NCBI GenBank assembly: GCA_902510815.1
Contig: CABXDI010000008.1
Coordinates: 1-53,504 of the forward strand
From: an uncultured Verrucomicrobiota bacterium
GTDB lineage: Bacteria; Verrucomicrobiota; Verrucomicrobiia; Verrucomicrobiales; DEV007
Direction: 5' to 3'
DNA: 53,504 nucleotides
Under the pieces are notes generated by a model. The model saw only the letters and a list, made by a program, of their open reading frames with translations. It was not told the origin of the DNA and searched no databases. Positions 17,959 to 26,208 of the stretch are shown here, in pieces; position 1 is the stretch's first letter; each line of letters begins with the position of its first letter. The position numbers were made by a program, and so were the translations under genes.

Positions 17959-18921
17959 TTAATCAATGCCACAGGCTTGACGCGCTTTGATTAACGTGGA
18001 GCTTGCTGCAGAACGAGCTTTTTCAGCGCCTTTTTTCAGCACCTTATCAACATAATCTAAATCCTTTGATAATTGATCTCTTTTTTCACGCATAGGTTGA
18101 AAATAATCCCAAAATTCTGAGAAGAGACGTTTTTTGAAATCCCCATATCCGAAGCCGCCGCTCTTAAAGTCTGATCGCATAGCATCAATATTTTTATCTG
18201 AACTTACCAGCTTAAAGAGATCGATGATGATTGATTCTTCTGGATCTTTTGGGTCTTCAACGGGTGTTGAATCTGTGACTATAGACATAATTTTCTTTTT
18301 AGTCTGTTTTTCAGTTCCAAAAATTTCGATAATGTTTCCATAGCTTTTGCTCATTTTTTGCCCATCAACTCCAGGCACTTTCGCTTTTTCTTTACGGATC
18401 TTTGGTTCTGGAACAACGAAAACCTCACCATAAAGATTATTAAATTTTATGGCTATATCTCTGGTCACTTCAAGGTGCTGCTTTTGGTCATCACCGACTG
18501 GCACAATATTGCTATCATATATTAATATATCAGCAGCCATTAGCACAGGGTAAGCAAATAAACCATGAGTAGCTTCAAGACCTCGATCCGTTTTATCTTT
18601 AAAGGAATGACATCTATTTAAAAACCCCATAGGAGTAACGGTACTTAATAACCATGATAGTTCTGTAACTTCGGGTACATCTGATTGTTTAAAGAACACA
18701 GCTTTATCGGGATCTAATCCACATGCCATAAAATCTATTGCAACATCCCGAACATTATCCCTGAGTTGTATCGGATCTTTTACGGTTGTTAGAGAATGAT
18801 AATCAGCAATGAAGTAAAATGCCTCACCTTGATCTTGTAGTTCTATAGATGGCTGCATCATGCCGAAATAATTTCCAACATGGAGCCTGCCACTAGGTTG
18901 AATACCTGATAATATACGCAT
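17959..18921 (-). CDS. trpS: Tryptophanyl-tRNA synthetase
   Basis: Class I synthetase charging tRNA-Trp. The HIGH-type sequence is visible as SGIQPSGRLHVGNYFG (5-20), the KMSKS loop as GQKMSKSYGN, and FLNRCHSFKDK lies between. 320 residues is normal for the bacterial TrpRS-I type. It heads the long minus-strand block; its promoter must lie in the 448-base gap shared with the divergent ECF sigma gene. No T-box or tryptophan attenuator was recognised upstream. Confidence 0.97.
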   Translation of the reverse strand: MRILSGIQPSGRLHVGNYFGMMQPSIELQDQGEAFYFIADYHSLTTVKDPIQLRDNVRDVAIDFMACGLDPDKAVFFKQSDVPEVTELSWLLSTVTPMGFLNRCHSFKDKTDRGLEATHGLFAYPVLMAADILIYDSNIVPVGDDQKQHLEVTRDIAIKFNNLYGEVFVVPEPKIRKEKAKVPGVDGQKMSKSYGNIIEIFGTEKQTKKKIMSIVTDSTPVEDPKDPEESIIIDLFKLVSSDKNIDAMRSDFKSGGFGYGDFKKRLFSEFWDYFQPMREKRDQLSKDLDYVDKVLKKGAEKARSAASSTLIKARQACGID

Positions 18922-19369
18922 TGTAAGATTTTAAATTATGATCAGTCTCTAAGTCTAAGTGTCAAGAGAAGCTCTTATGGCAAAAATAATTTCGACTTTA
19001 GTCCGTCTAACACAAGATTTCTGTTCTCCACTAATTATTTCATGCAAATGAAGCAAATTCTGGGAAATGAAGTGAAAAAACTTAATAATCTCCGAGTTTT
19101 TTTTAATTTATTGATTTTTATGTTATTTAGAATTTATAAGACATTAAGAATGAGGGGCTTTATGGCTTAACAATGGAAGCGGTTTTTTTTGTTTATATTT
19201 TCACCAAAAGCATGGATTCTGATAATTAAGTAAACTAAATAATAAAAAAACCAAAAATTCCAATAAGGTTGTGACCTTTAGTAGGTCGAGTGACATCTAA
19301 ACTAGAGAAGGGGTAAAACTATAATTTATTACCATCTTTAAATTCAGGGCCAGCCTTATATGAACTGCC
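18922..19369. promoter_or_regulatory. Divergent promoter region between trpS and the ECF sigma gene
   Basis: A 448-base, very A/T-rich gap with no convincing ORF. Near the sigma gene, AAGGT-TGTG-ACCTT (19265-19278) overlaps a second repeat, ACCT...AGGT (19275-19286). A TGACC (19273-19277) followed after 18 bases by TCTAAA (from 19296) resembles the -35/-10 layout of ECF-type promoters, which would fit autoregulation. This is a pattern match by eye and not a scored promoter. The part nearer trpS shows only poly-A/T tracts. Confidence 0.35.
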
Positions 19370-19386
19370 GTGGATGCATTATCTGA
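19360..19386 (+). other. Eight-codon upstream ORF overlapping the sigma factor start
   Basis: ATG at 19360 opens a tiny frame (MNCRGCII, then TGA at 19384) that overlaps the first codons of the GTG-started sigma factor in another frame. No in-frame ATG is available for the sigma factor, because a TGA in its frame lies at 19361-19363. If translated, the mini-ORF would place a terminating ribosome on the sigma start region, a possible coupling or repression device. It may equally be chance. Confidence 0.25.
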
Positions 19387-19948
19387 TGATGAGTTGGTGG
19401 CTCGGTGTAAAGCTGAGTTGCCTTACAACGTCAATGCATATCGTGAGCTTCTGAGGCGCCATGAACCATTAGTTTATAGAAGTTGTTTAAAAATGCTCGG
19501 TTCCGTTCAAGATGCTGAAGAAGCTTGCCAAGATTCGTTTCTACAAGTCTTCCACAAGATTAGTCAGTTTGAGGGTAGGTCTGCTTTTAAAACTTGGCTA
19601 TATAGAATTGTTTATAATCGTTGCATAGAGACTAGGCGAAAAGATGCGCGTCGTAATCAATATCATGCTAAATTGAAAGAAGAGGTAGAAAACGAAGAGC
19701 TCGCAAATTCTAATACAGATTCTCATAATGAGATTACTGGCAGAGTCCATGAAGTAATAGCAAAAATGAATGGAGAGGAGCGTAGACTCGTTACCCTTAG
19801 GTATATATCAGGTCTTAGCATTCAAGAAATTTCTGATGTTCTTGAAATTGGTTTGAGTGCAACAAAGATGCGCTTATACCGTGCCCAAGAAAGGTTTAAA
19901 GAAATCTACAACGATTTAGATTTTGAAGGGGAGGTACAAGAAGGATGA
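19370..19948 (+). CDS. ECF-type RNA polymerase sigma factor
   Basis: 192-residue sigma-70 family factor with only regions 2 and 4, the extracytoplasmic-function layout. Region 2 includes GSVQDAEEACQDSFLQVF and FKTWLYRIVYNRC, which open and bind the -10 element; region 4 is the helix-turn-helix IQEISDVLEIGLSATKMRLY near the C-terminus. The start is GTG. The stop overlaps the next ATG (ATGA), so the following small protein is translationally coupled, the position normally held by an anti-sigma factor. Confidence 0.94.
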   Translation: MDALSDDELVARCKAELPYNVNAYRELLRRHEPLVYRSCLKMLGSVQDAEEACQDSFLQVFHKISQFEGRSAFKTWLYRIVYNRCIETRRKDARRNQYHAKLKEEVENEELANSNTDSHNEITGRVHEVIAKMNGEERRLVTLRYISGLSIQEISDVLEIGLSATKMRLYRAQERFKEIYNDLDFEGEVQEG

Positions 19949-20286
19949 TTACTGACGCACAGTTTTTAGAACAGGATGCTCAGATACTTGATATTTTCAA
20001 GGAAGAAGCAATCGACGAGAACTCCATATTTAGTCAAGCGGATCAGGTTTCAGTAAGTGAAATTGAATCAGAAGATCTGAGAAGAATTGAGAGAATAGTT
20101 GAGAGAGCGAAGTTTACTTTGGTAATGGAGCATTCATTGTCTTTTCTCTTCAAAACAATAGGATCTGGAATTTCCGAACTGGCGACTGCTGCTGTGGGTG
20201 TTGCGAAGAGTGCCAGCCCAAATAGCGCAGCAAACAAACAACCGATAATAAAGGATGACAAAACTGATTGCTCAAATTCAAGATAG
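19945..20286 (+). CDS. Small protein coupled to the sigma factor (candidate regulator)
   Basis: 113 residues, overlapping the sigma stop by 4 bases and the next gene by 32. The first half is acidic and helical (ESEDLRRIERIVERAKFTLV); the middle has a weakly hydrophobic stretch, SLSFLFKTIGSGISELATAA; the tail is polar. There is no anti-sigma zinc motif (HxxxCxxC) and no clear membrane helix. Position suggests control of the ECF sigma factor, but this is inference from gene order only. Confidence 0.6.
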   Translation: MITDAQFLEQDAQILDIFKEEAIDENSIFSQADQVSVSEIESEDLRRIERIVERAKFTLVMEHSLSFLFKTIGSGISELATAAVGVAKSASPNSAANKQPIIKDDKTDCSNSR

Positions 20287-21187
20287 TAACAAATCTTTAG
20301 GGGTTTCTCCAGATAATGAGAGCTGGGGTTCTGAACTTATTCAGCAGTTCTCTAATATGGGTAATGAATTACTAGCCTTTATACCTAAGCTATTAATCGC
20401 ACTTATTCTCCTTTTAGTTGGATATATCATTTCGTATATAGTTGCTAGAGGAGCTCGGTTTTTATTAGAAAAATTTGGAGGACTATTAAAAGAGAATTTA
20501 GCAAACAACCCATTGGTTGAAAGGTCAGGGATTTCAGGAGTTTTCTTACGAGCAAATAACAGTGCTCCATTTTCTATGATAGTTAGCAAGACCCTTTTTT
20601 GGATCTTGATGATAATGTTTTTAAGTTCATCGGCCGGCTCTTTAGGGTTACCTCAAATTTCGGAGCCTCTTAACGGGTTAGTCAGTTTTTTGCCTCGCGT
20701 AATTACGGCTATCATTATATCGGTCGCGGGTTTTGTTATTGGTGATCTTGTAAGAGGCTTTGTAACGAATGGTGCTAATCGAGTGGGATTGGATTATGCC
20801 AGAGCCCTCGCGAATTTGGTTTATGCTTTTATACTAGTATTGGTACTAACCATTGCTATAAGCACCCTTGGTGTGGACACAACACTTATACGTCACACCG
20901 TTGAAATACTTTTACTTGGAGCCGCCATTGCAACTGCTTTGGCATTAGGGTTAGGGATGAGACCCTTGGCTCAAAATATTGTTTCAGGAGTTTACGCTAG
21001 AGATTTATATCCCGTTGGAACAAGAATAAGATTTAAAGACCAAGATTCCTTATCAGGAAAAGTTGTGTCTGTTGGCCCAGTAACCACCCAGCTAGAAAAT
21101 GCCGATGGTGATCATTTGAATATACCTAATAGTTCATTGATGTCCGGGATCGTTGAATCTAAAGCCATTGATAAACCTATAAACTAG
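20255..21187 (+). CDS. MscS-like mechanosensitive ion channel
   Basis: 310 residues with about five membrane helices (near 38-62, 100-125, 140-162, 185-206 and 214-236) and then the MscS beta domain: PVGTRIRFKD...GKVVSVGPVTTQLENADG and NIPNSSLMSG, which are family hallmarks. Such channels open under membrane tension and release solutes on osmotic downshift. The ATG at 20255 lies 32 bases inside the preceding ORF; an alternative ATG at 20357 would remove the overlap and still keep the first helix. Its place behind an ECF sigma factor suggests envelope or osmotic stress control. Confidence 0.88.
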   Translation: MTKLIAQIQDSNKSLGVSPDNESWGSELIQQFSNMGNELLAFIPKLLIALILLLVGYIISYIVARGARFLLEKFGGLLKENLANNPLVERSGISGVFLRANNSAPFSMIVSKTLFWILMIMFLSSSAGSLGLPQISEPLNGLVSFLPRVITAIIISVAGFVIGDLVRGFVTNGANRVGLDYARALANLVYAFILVLVLTIAISTLGVDTTLIRHTVEILLLGAAIATALALGLGMRPLAQNIVSGVYARDLYPVGTRIRFKDQDSLSGKVVSVGPVTTQLENADGDHLNIPNSSLMSGIVESKAIDKPIN

Positions 21188-21204
21188 GGACAATAATTTT
21201 TTTA

Positions 21205-22539
21205 TTATTCCTCAATACATGGTGTCATTATTGCTTCACTCATCCCATGTATGATTTTTTTATCGGAAGGAACTAAGGTTGCTAATATTCCTCCAAGTTT
21301 AACATCTGATATTGAGTCATCTTTTGTGGAGGTAAAGTAATAAGGGCAAAGCCTTGCTCGAACATCAATGGTTTTAATTTTTTCTTCTGAAATATCCCAG
21401 TAAGAGTGTTTGAAGACTTTAGCTTTTTTAAATTTTTGCATTACCCAGGGCCTAGATGGAAAATCTTCAATTGCCATTTCAACTGCTTTCTTCCAATCTT
21501 CAGCGGATAAATCATGACCAATTTTAACGCTACGGCTACCCCACGCGAGTTCTGAGAAGCCACTTATTTTAAGCACCAATTCTCTTTGTTTTTGTGAGAA
21601 TTTAGATAATTCATTCCAATTGTTAATACCTAGTCTAGGTAATTCAGCATAGTGAGGAACCGGACTTGGATCAATGACCCAACTGTATGGTAAATACGAT
21701 TGAAGCTTTTCAATTTGAGACTGGCGCATCCATTTTAACCAATTCGAACGGAGTGGCTGTGAATGAAAAAGTGCACTCCACATTTTCTCTTCTAGAAATG
21801 CTTTATGAGGTGAAGATACTTCTATTTTACAATCTTTAGCATGCTTAAATATATCTTCAGCCGGTGGTATATTTTCTAGGTCAAAGAGCTCGTAGAAACG
21901 GTAAATATCTCTATTCTTAATTTCATAACTTTCTGCCTCTAATACTTCATAATAATTATTATTATCTCCCTCATTAAGCTGTTCAATAAACCATTCCATT
22001 TCAGGTTTGTAATCTTTGGCTTCTTCACTAATTACTATGTCAGCACCTTTAGGTAGAATACTCTTAAATCCATCCATCATGCCCATAGGTCCACCTAAGA
22101 CATTATCACCTAGTGCGGAATACGTTTTGTTTAACCATCCGGTTAAGCCTATACCTCCAGGCACACTATCAATCTCGGTTATTGCAAAACCCTCATCAGT
22201 AAGAATTAGATCAGGACGTATAATTCTTGGGAGAGCATTTTTTATAGACTTATTGCGACCTTGATTGATGATATTTTGTGGTTTTCCTGAATCAAGATAA
22301 TTAGCAACCCACTCTGGTGCTTTACCGCTATGACTTTGAAGATAGATTGAATTGCAAGCTGTTAAGTAGTTAGCAAGTAAGCGACCTAGATCATGAAGTT
22401 GCTTTGAGACCTTTTTTGATATTACAACTGGGTAAGGTGATTGTCTCCATGTCTTATCCAAAAAAAGACCAGAATCCGGAAATGATTTTCGAATGAAATC
22501 TACCCTCTTATCGGCTGAGTCCGTTTTATTGGAGACCAT
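21205..22539 (-). CDS. Unknown 444-residue protein with ATP-grasp-like features
   Basis: A soluble protein without signal or membrane helix. Conserved-looking stretches are PRIIRPDLILTDEGFAITEI followed by DSVPGGIGLTGW, and near the end WVMQKFKKAKVFKHSYWD and RARLCPYYF. The ITEIDSVPGG element resembles the metal and nucleotide sites of circularly permuted ATP-grasp or glutathionylspermidine-synthase-type enzymes, but I cannot place it firmly. It lies 28 bases downstream of ruvA and converges on the MscS gene. Confidence 0.6.
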   Translation of the reverse strand: MVSNKTDSADKRVDFIRKSFPDSGLFLDKTWRQSPYPVVISKKVSKQLHDLGRLLANYLTACNSIYLQSHSGKAPEWVANYLDSGKPQNIINQGRNKSIKNALPRIIRPDLILTDEGFAITEIDSVPGGIGLTGWLNKTYSALGDNVLGGPMGMMDGFKSILPKGADIVISEEAKDYKPEMEWFIEQLNEGDNNNYYEVLEAESYEIKNRDIYRFYELFDLENIPPAEDIFKHAKDCKIEVSSPHKAFLEEKMWSALFHSQPLRSNWLKWMRQSQIEKLQSYLPYSWVIDPSPVPHYAELPRLGINNWNELSKFSQKQRELVLKISGFSELAWGSRSVKIGHDLSAEDWKKAVEMAIEDFPSRPWVMQKFKKAKVFKHSYWDISEEKIKTIDVRARLCPYYFTSTKDDSISDVKLGGILATLVPSDKKIIHGMSEAIMTPCIEE

Positions 22540-22567
22540 TAGGAAGAATTTAAATTATTTATGAGTG

Positions 22568-23167
22568 TTATTTCATAGCTCGTAGAGCAGACCTTATCAA
22601 CTCATCCGAGTCCATGTTTGTTGAATTTGATTTTTTAATTTCATTCACGGCTTTTAAAGCTTCCGTTTGTTTATACCCAAGAGAAATCAATGCCAAAACA
22701 GCATCATGGATAACACTCTCAGCTCCTTTGCTATCTTCCCTAACTGCATTCCAAGTTTCAGTTACGCCTACTTTGTCTTTAAGCTCCAAAATTATTCGTT
22801 CAGCTGTTTTTTTACCCAATCCATTTATTTTGGATAGGCTTGGAATATCACCACCTATCACGGAATTTTTAAATTCATCAACTGACATTCCACTTAGTAT
22901 TGCGAGCCCTAATTTGGGACCTATGCCAGAAACTCTATTAATCAAAAGACGAAAGAGGTCTCGTTCATCATTTGTTGCAAAGCCAAAGAGAGTCTGTTCT
23001 TGTTCGCGAATATGAAGGTGTGTTAATATCTGAAATTTTTCTCCTTCATTAGGCATTTTATCGCTGGTTGAAAGCGGAACTAACACTTCATAACCAACGC
23101 CTCCAACGTCTATTATTAATCTACCAGGAATGATTTCAGATAGAACTCCGCTTAGGTAAGTAATCAT
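22568..23167 (-). CDS. ruvA: Holliday junction DNA helicase subunit RuvA
   Basis: 199-residue RuvA, which binds four-way junctions as a tetramer and loads the RuvB motor. The N-terminal OB domain starts MITYLSGVLSEI and contains DVGGVGYEV; tandem helix-hairpin-helix motifs follow (VSGIGPKLGLAILSG, INGLGKKTAERIILELKDK), and domain III ends the chain. ruvB and ruvC are not beside it. I see no LexA-type repeat in the 74-base leader. Confidence 0.96.
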   Translation of the reverse strand: MITYLSGVLSEIIPGRLIIDVGGVGYEVLVPLSTSDKMPNEGEKFQILTHLHIREQEQTLFGFATNDERDLFRLLINRVSGIGPKLGLAILSGMSVDEFKNSVIGGDIPSLSKINGLGKKTAERIILELKDKVGVTETWNAVREDSKGAESVIHDAVLALISLGYKQTEALKAVNEIKKSNSTNMDSDELIRSALRAMK

Positions 23168-23271
23168 TGTTATAAATGGGAAACAGGAAAAAGAGATGGC
23201 AAAGTACTTTTTTGAATTGATATCTATTAATAGAAGTACAATTGGTTAATTTCTTTTGGTTAATTAAATTT

Positions 23272-23916
23272 ATGCGTTTCTTTATTATAATTATCTTAAT
23301 AATTAGTTCATTTAGTCCAGAATTAAGTATAGCTCAAAGATTACAACAAGATGGTATAGCAAAAAATGACAAATCTCATAAATTAAAGGAACCTATATTG
23401 ATCATTCAACCAAAGAATATGAGATCTGAGGTCATTATGATGGTTCCTGGTGCTAAGAAAACTGTGTATAGTGCAGGTTATTTGGGAGAGCTTGGTGTGA
23501 CTCCTTTTAGTGCTGAAGAATTTAGAGGTGAATTTAGAGGAGGTTGGAGAGAATTTCGAGAAAGAGCGCTTTTAGCTACTAAGAGCCACCTTAAGTCGAT
23601 TAAACCTATTTATGTAAGAGATTCTCTCGGTAAAATTGAATATGCTCTCATTCAGTCGGAAAACCCCTCAATTATTGCAGCCATTAAAACCTCACAATTT
23701 AGGGATCTATTTAAAGATAAATTTGGAGATAATTTGTTAGTCGTGATGCCCAACAGAAGTACGATTATTATCTTTTCTGCCGATAAAAACAGGTTAAATG
23801 CCTATAAGAAAACTTTTTACCAAATGTATCTTGATTCTATTTATCCTGTGAGTAGAGAGGTTTTTCTAATTAACGCTGAGGGCTTAAGCGTGATTGGGGA
23901 CCTAAAATCCCCATAA
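23272..23916 (+). CDS. Exported protein of unknown function
   Basis: 214 residues from the ATG at 23272, which opens a good Sec signal (MRFFIIIILIISSFSPELSIAQ); an in-frame TTG at 23242 would add ten residues. The mature part is mixed alpha/beta with MNTR-like basic patches and segments such as EFRGGWREFRERALLATK and VYPVSREVFLIN-type beta strands near the end. No motif is recognised. It is followed by a 144-base gap with a promoter-like element for the next gene. Confidence 0.6.
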   Translation: MRFFIIIILIISSFSPELSIAQRLQQDGIAKNDKSHKLKEPILIIQPKNMRSEVIMMVPGAKKTVYSAGYLGELGVTPFSAEEFRGEFRGGWREFRERALLATKSHLKSIKPIYVRDSLGKIEYALIQSENPSIIAAIKTSQFRDLFKDKFGDNLLVVMPNRSTIIIFSADKNRLNAYKKTFYQMYLDSIYPVSREVFLINAEGLSVIGDLKSP

Positions 23917-23960
23917 AACTAAAAAAATTCAAAAAAACTGGTTTTTCCCAATTTTGCGGC

Positions 23961-23966
23961 TATAAT
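23961..23966 (+). promoter_or_regulatory. TATAAT -10 element upstream of the 105-aa gene
   Basis: A perfect TATAAT at 23961-23966 lies 95 bases before the next start codon. The -35 region 17 bases upstream (CTGGTT) is poor, so activity would depend on other contacts. Transcripts from here would have an untranslated leader of about 90 bases. Confidence 0.4.
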
Positions 23967-24060
23967 ACGCGCCCTCAATCTAATCTTATTGCCCTTTGGC
24001 TTTAATTAAAGCTCATTAATCTTGGTTTATGAGGTTTGATTGTGATAAAATAAAAAAAAT

Positions 24061-24378
24061 ATGGCTACAACACGCAGAACCCGGTTTTCCCGGAGAATAC
24101 CTGATCACGTGACCGATGAATTGGTTGTTGTGCTCAATGAGAATGATGAGGCTCTAGAATTTAATAAATTGTTTGAGCTAGTATACGAAAACCTTAAAGA
24201 AAAAAACGCAGTCAGTGGAGGAGAAGAGATGCTTCGTTTAAGAGCATATGAAAAACTTCAAAATCTAGTGACTCGAGGCCTAGTAGAGAAGAATGCCAAG
24301 TGTTACAAAGGCCTTGAAGGCATTGAGCAAGCATCTAGTGCATACATAGCTGCTCAACAGGCAAAGCAACAAGCTTAA
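24061..24378 (+). CDS. Small basic/helical protein of unknown function
   Basis: 105 residues, beginning with a basic segment (MATTRRTRFSRRIPDHVTDE), then a helical core (NKLFELVYENLKEKNAVSGG, EEMLRLRAYEKLQNLVTRGL) that resembles a winged-helix or HTH-like fold, and an Ala/Gln-rich tail. A -10 element upstream and a strong terminator directly downstream mark it as a monocistronic, probably well expressed gene. DNA or RNA binding is plausible from the basic N-terminus, but no family is recognised. Confidence 0.7.
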   Translation: MATTRRTRFSRRIPDHVTDELVVVLNENDEALEFNKLFELVYENLKEKNAVSGGEEMLRLRAYEKLQNLVTRGLVEKNAKCYKGLEGIEQASSAYIAAQQAKQQA

Positions 24379-24397
24379 GTCCTACATAATTATTATT

Positions 24398-24441
24398 AAT
24401 AGGCAGGAGCGCATTCATGTGTTCCTGCCTATTTTATTTTT
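24398..24441 (+). terminator. Strong intrinsic terminator
   Basis: AATAGGCAGGA (24398-24408) and TCCTGCCTATT (24423-24433) form a perfect 11-bp stem with a 14-base loop, followed by a T-rich tract (TTATTTT). It ends the transcript of the 105-aa gene 19 bases after its stop codon. Confidence 0.88.
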
Positions 24442-24494
24442 GAATAGTTTTAATTGAAATCTTTATATATCGATCCGTAATTTAGATATTCTAA

Positions 24495-24872
24495 ATGTTA
24501 GACCAATACATACCTGTACTTATGCAGCTTGGAATCGCGACTGGCTTTGCAGTTTCCACTCTACTAGTTAGTGTTCTTTTGGGCAAAAGTGCAAAATCTA
24601 ACAAAGTAAAAGACAGTGCCTATGAGTGTGGCATGCTTCCCATAGGAGAGGCAAAGCCAAGGTTTAGCGTTAAATTTTATGTTATAGCGATGCTTTTTGT
24701 TATTTTTGATATAGAAGTTGTTTTCATGTATCCATGGGCGGTTTCATTCGGAACATTCTTAGAAGCCGGGCAAGCTCAAATGGTCTTTTTGAGTATGTCT
24801 GGTTTTGTTGGGATTCTTCTTATCGCCTACTTATATGCATGGAAGAAAGGTGCTCTCAGTTGGAAGTCTTAA
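24495..24872 (+). CDS. nuoA: NADH-quinone oxidoreductase subunit A (orphan)
   Basis: 125-residue subunit of respiratory complex I with three membrane helices (about 10-30, 68-88, 96-118). The diagnostic loop DSAYECGMLP and the helix segment FYVIAMLFVIFDIEVVFMYP are intact, with the conserved acidic pair. In most bacteria nuoA leads a nuoA-N operon; here it stands alone between a terminator and a convergent aminotransferase gene whose last 17 bases it overlaps. The remaining subunits must be elsewhere. Confidence 0.95.
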   Translation: MLDQYIPVLMQLGIATGFAVSTLLVSVLLGKSAKSNKVKDSAYECGMLPIGEAKPRFSVKFYVIAMLFVIFDIEVVFMYPWAVSFGTFLEAGQAQMVFLSMSGFVGILLIAYLYAWKKGALSWKS

Positions 24873-26145
24873 GACTTTCCTCAAGCCATTGAGAAACCCA
24901 AAGTATTTCTTCATTAGAAATATTAAATGGTGGGGTCAAAGCTAGGACATGACCTGTAGGCCCATCAGCAAGTGTAATAATTCCGGCCTTTAATGAATCA
25001 TTAATAAGTTTTGTTGCGAGTGCACCATTAGGATTTCCTAAATCATCTAATATTTCTAGCCCAAGCATCAGACCCTTACCACGTATCTTACCCCTATATG
25101 GGTGCTGGATCTTTTTTAGAGTATTTATAAAAAATTGGCTTTTCTTGTTAACATTGGAAGTAGTCGTTGGATCAGAATGAATCGATAATGATTCCAAGGC
25201 CATTGCGCAACCTATTGGATTACCTAAAAAAGTAGATGTGTGAATAGCTTCTCCATCTGAAACTGGCCAAGCGTCCATAATATTTGGTTTTCCTGTGCAA
25301 ATTGATAAAGGAAACCCTCCAGCCAACGCTTTACCTAGGCAGATTATATCTGGAATCACATTCCAGTGTTCGCAGGCGAATAACTTACCTGTTCTGTTAA
25401 AACCTGTGTAAATTTCATCGAGTATTAGAACCATATTATGTTTATCGCAAATATCGCGAAGCGCAGGCAAAAAGGAATCTTCAGGAACAACTTTCCCGCC
25501 TCTTCCCAAGATGGGCTCAACAATAATGGCTCCAATATTATGCGAACTTACTAATTCGATTACTTTAGATAAACCGCTTTCTCCAAAAGGAACAGTAAAT
25601 CCAAAATGAGAAATTTGTTTAGTAAAGGGTTCTTTAAATTTAGTTATTCCGGCAGTTGCTAAGGATCCAATACTAGTTCCATGATAGCCATCTTTAAAAC
25701 AGATTACACCCTCTTTCCCTGTATGAAGAAAAGCAGTCTTGAGGGCAGACTCAATAGAATCGCTTCCGGAAGAACTAAGAATCGATTTACCTCTTTCTCC
25801 ACTCCACTTTTCGAAGGTTAGCTCACTGATTTTTTTACATAATTCTACTTTCAGTTCTGTAGGATGAACGTCACCCATACCATGCAATAATTTACATGCT
25901 TGTTTTTTTAGAGCATCAGTTATGCTTGGGTTTTTGTGACCAAGAGAAGAAACAGCAAATGCTGAGGTTAAGTCTAAAAAACGATTGCCATCAACATCCC
26001 AAACATTTATTCCGTCTGCATTATCCCAAAAGACAGGAAATTTTTCTGATATAAAAGTTACATTTCTCGATTCATACTTATGCAACTCCTCACCCAGAAG
26101 GCGAGACCTTGGTCCAGGAATTTCGGTAACAATTTCGGGAAGCAT
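24856..26145 (-). CDS. Class III aminotransferase (4-aminobutyrate/ornithine type)
   Basis: 429-residue PLP enzyme. Motifs are SSSGSDSIESALKTAF (phosphate-binding region), KDGYHGTSIGSL, ILDEIYTGFNRTGKLFACEH with the cofactor-binding Asp, and LGKALAGGFPLS with the Schiff-base Lys. The family transfers amino groups from omega-amines such as GABA, ornithine or acetylornithine; the substrate cannot be told from these motifs. The start sits 63 bases after aspC, so both may belong to one transcript. It overlaps the convergent nuoA by 17 bases. Confidence 0.92.
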   Translation of the reverse strand: MLPEIVTEIPGPRSRLLGEELHKYESRNVTFISEKFPVFWDNADGINVWDVDGNRFLDLTSAFAVSSLGHKNPSITDALKKQACKLLHGMGDVHPTELKVELCKKISELTFEKWSGERGKSILSSSGSDSIESALKTAFLHTGKEGVICFKDGYHGTSIGSLATAGITKFKEPFTKQISHFGFTVPFGESGLSKVIELVSSHNIGAIIVEPILGRGGKVVPEDSFLPALRDICDKHNMVLILDEIYTGFNRTGKLFACEHWNVIPDIICLGKALAGGFPLSICTGKPNIMDAWPVSDGEAIHTSTFLGNPIGCAMALESLSIHSDPTTTSNVNKKSQFFINTLKKIQHPYRGKIRGKGLMLGLEILDDLGNPNGALATKLINDSLKAGIITLADGPTGHVLALTPPFNISNEEILWVSQWLEESLKTSN

Positions 26146-26208
26146 TTAGCCAGATAATCTGACTGAATGCGTTGAATATGGCGAATATAAAAATCTAATT
26201 AATTAGGA

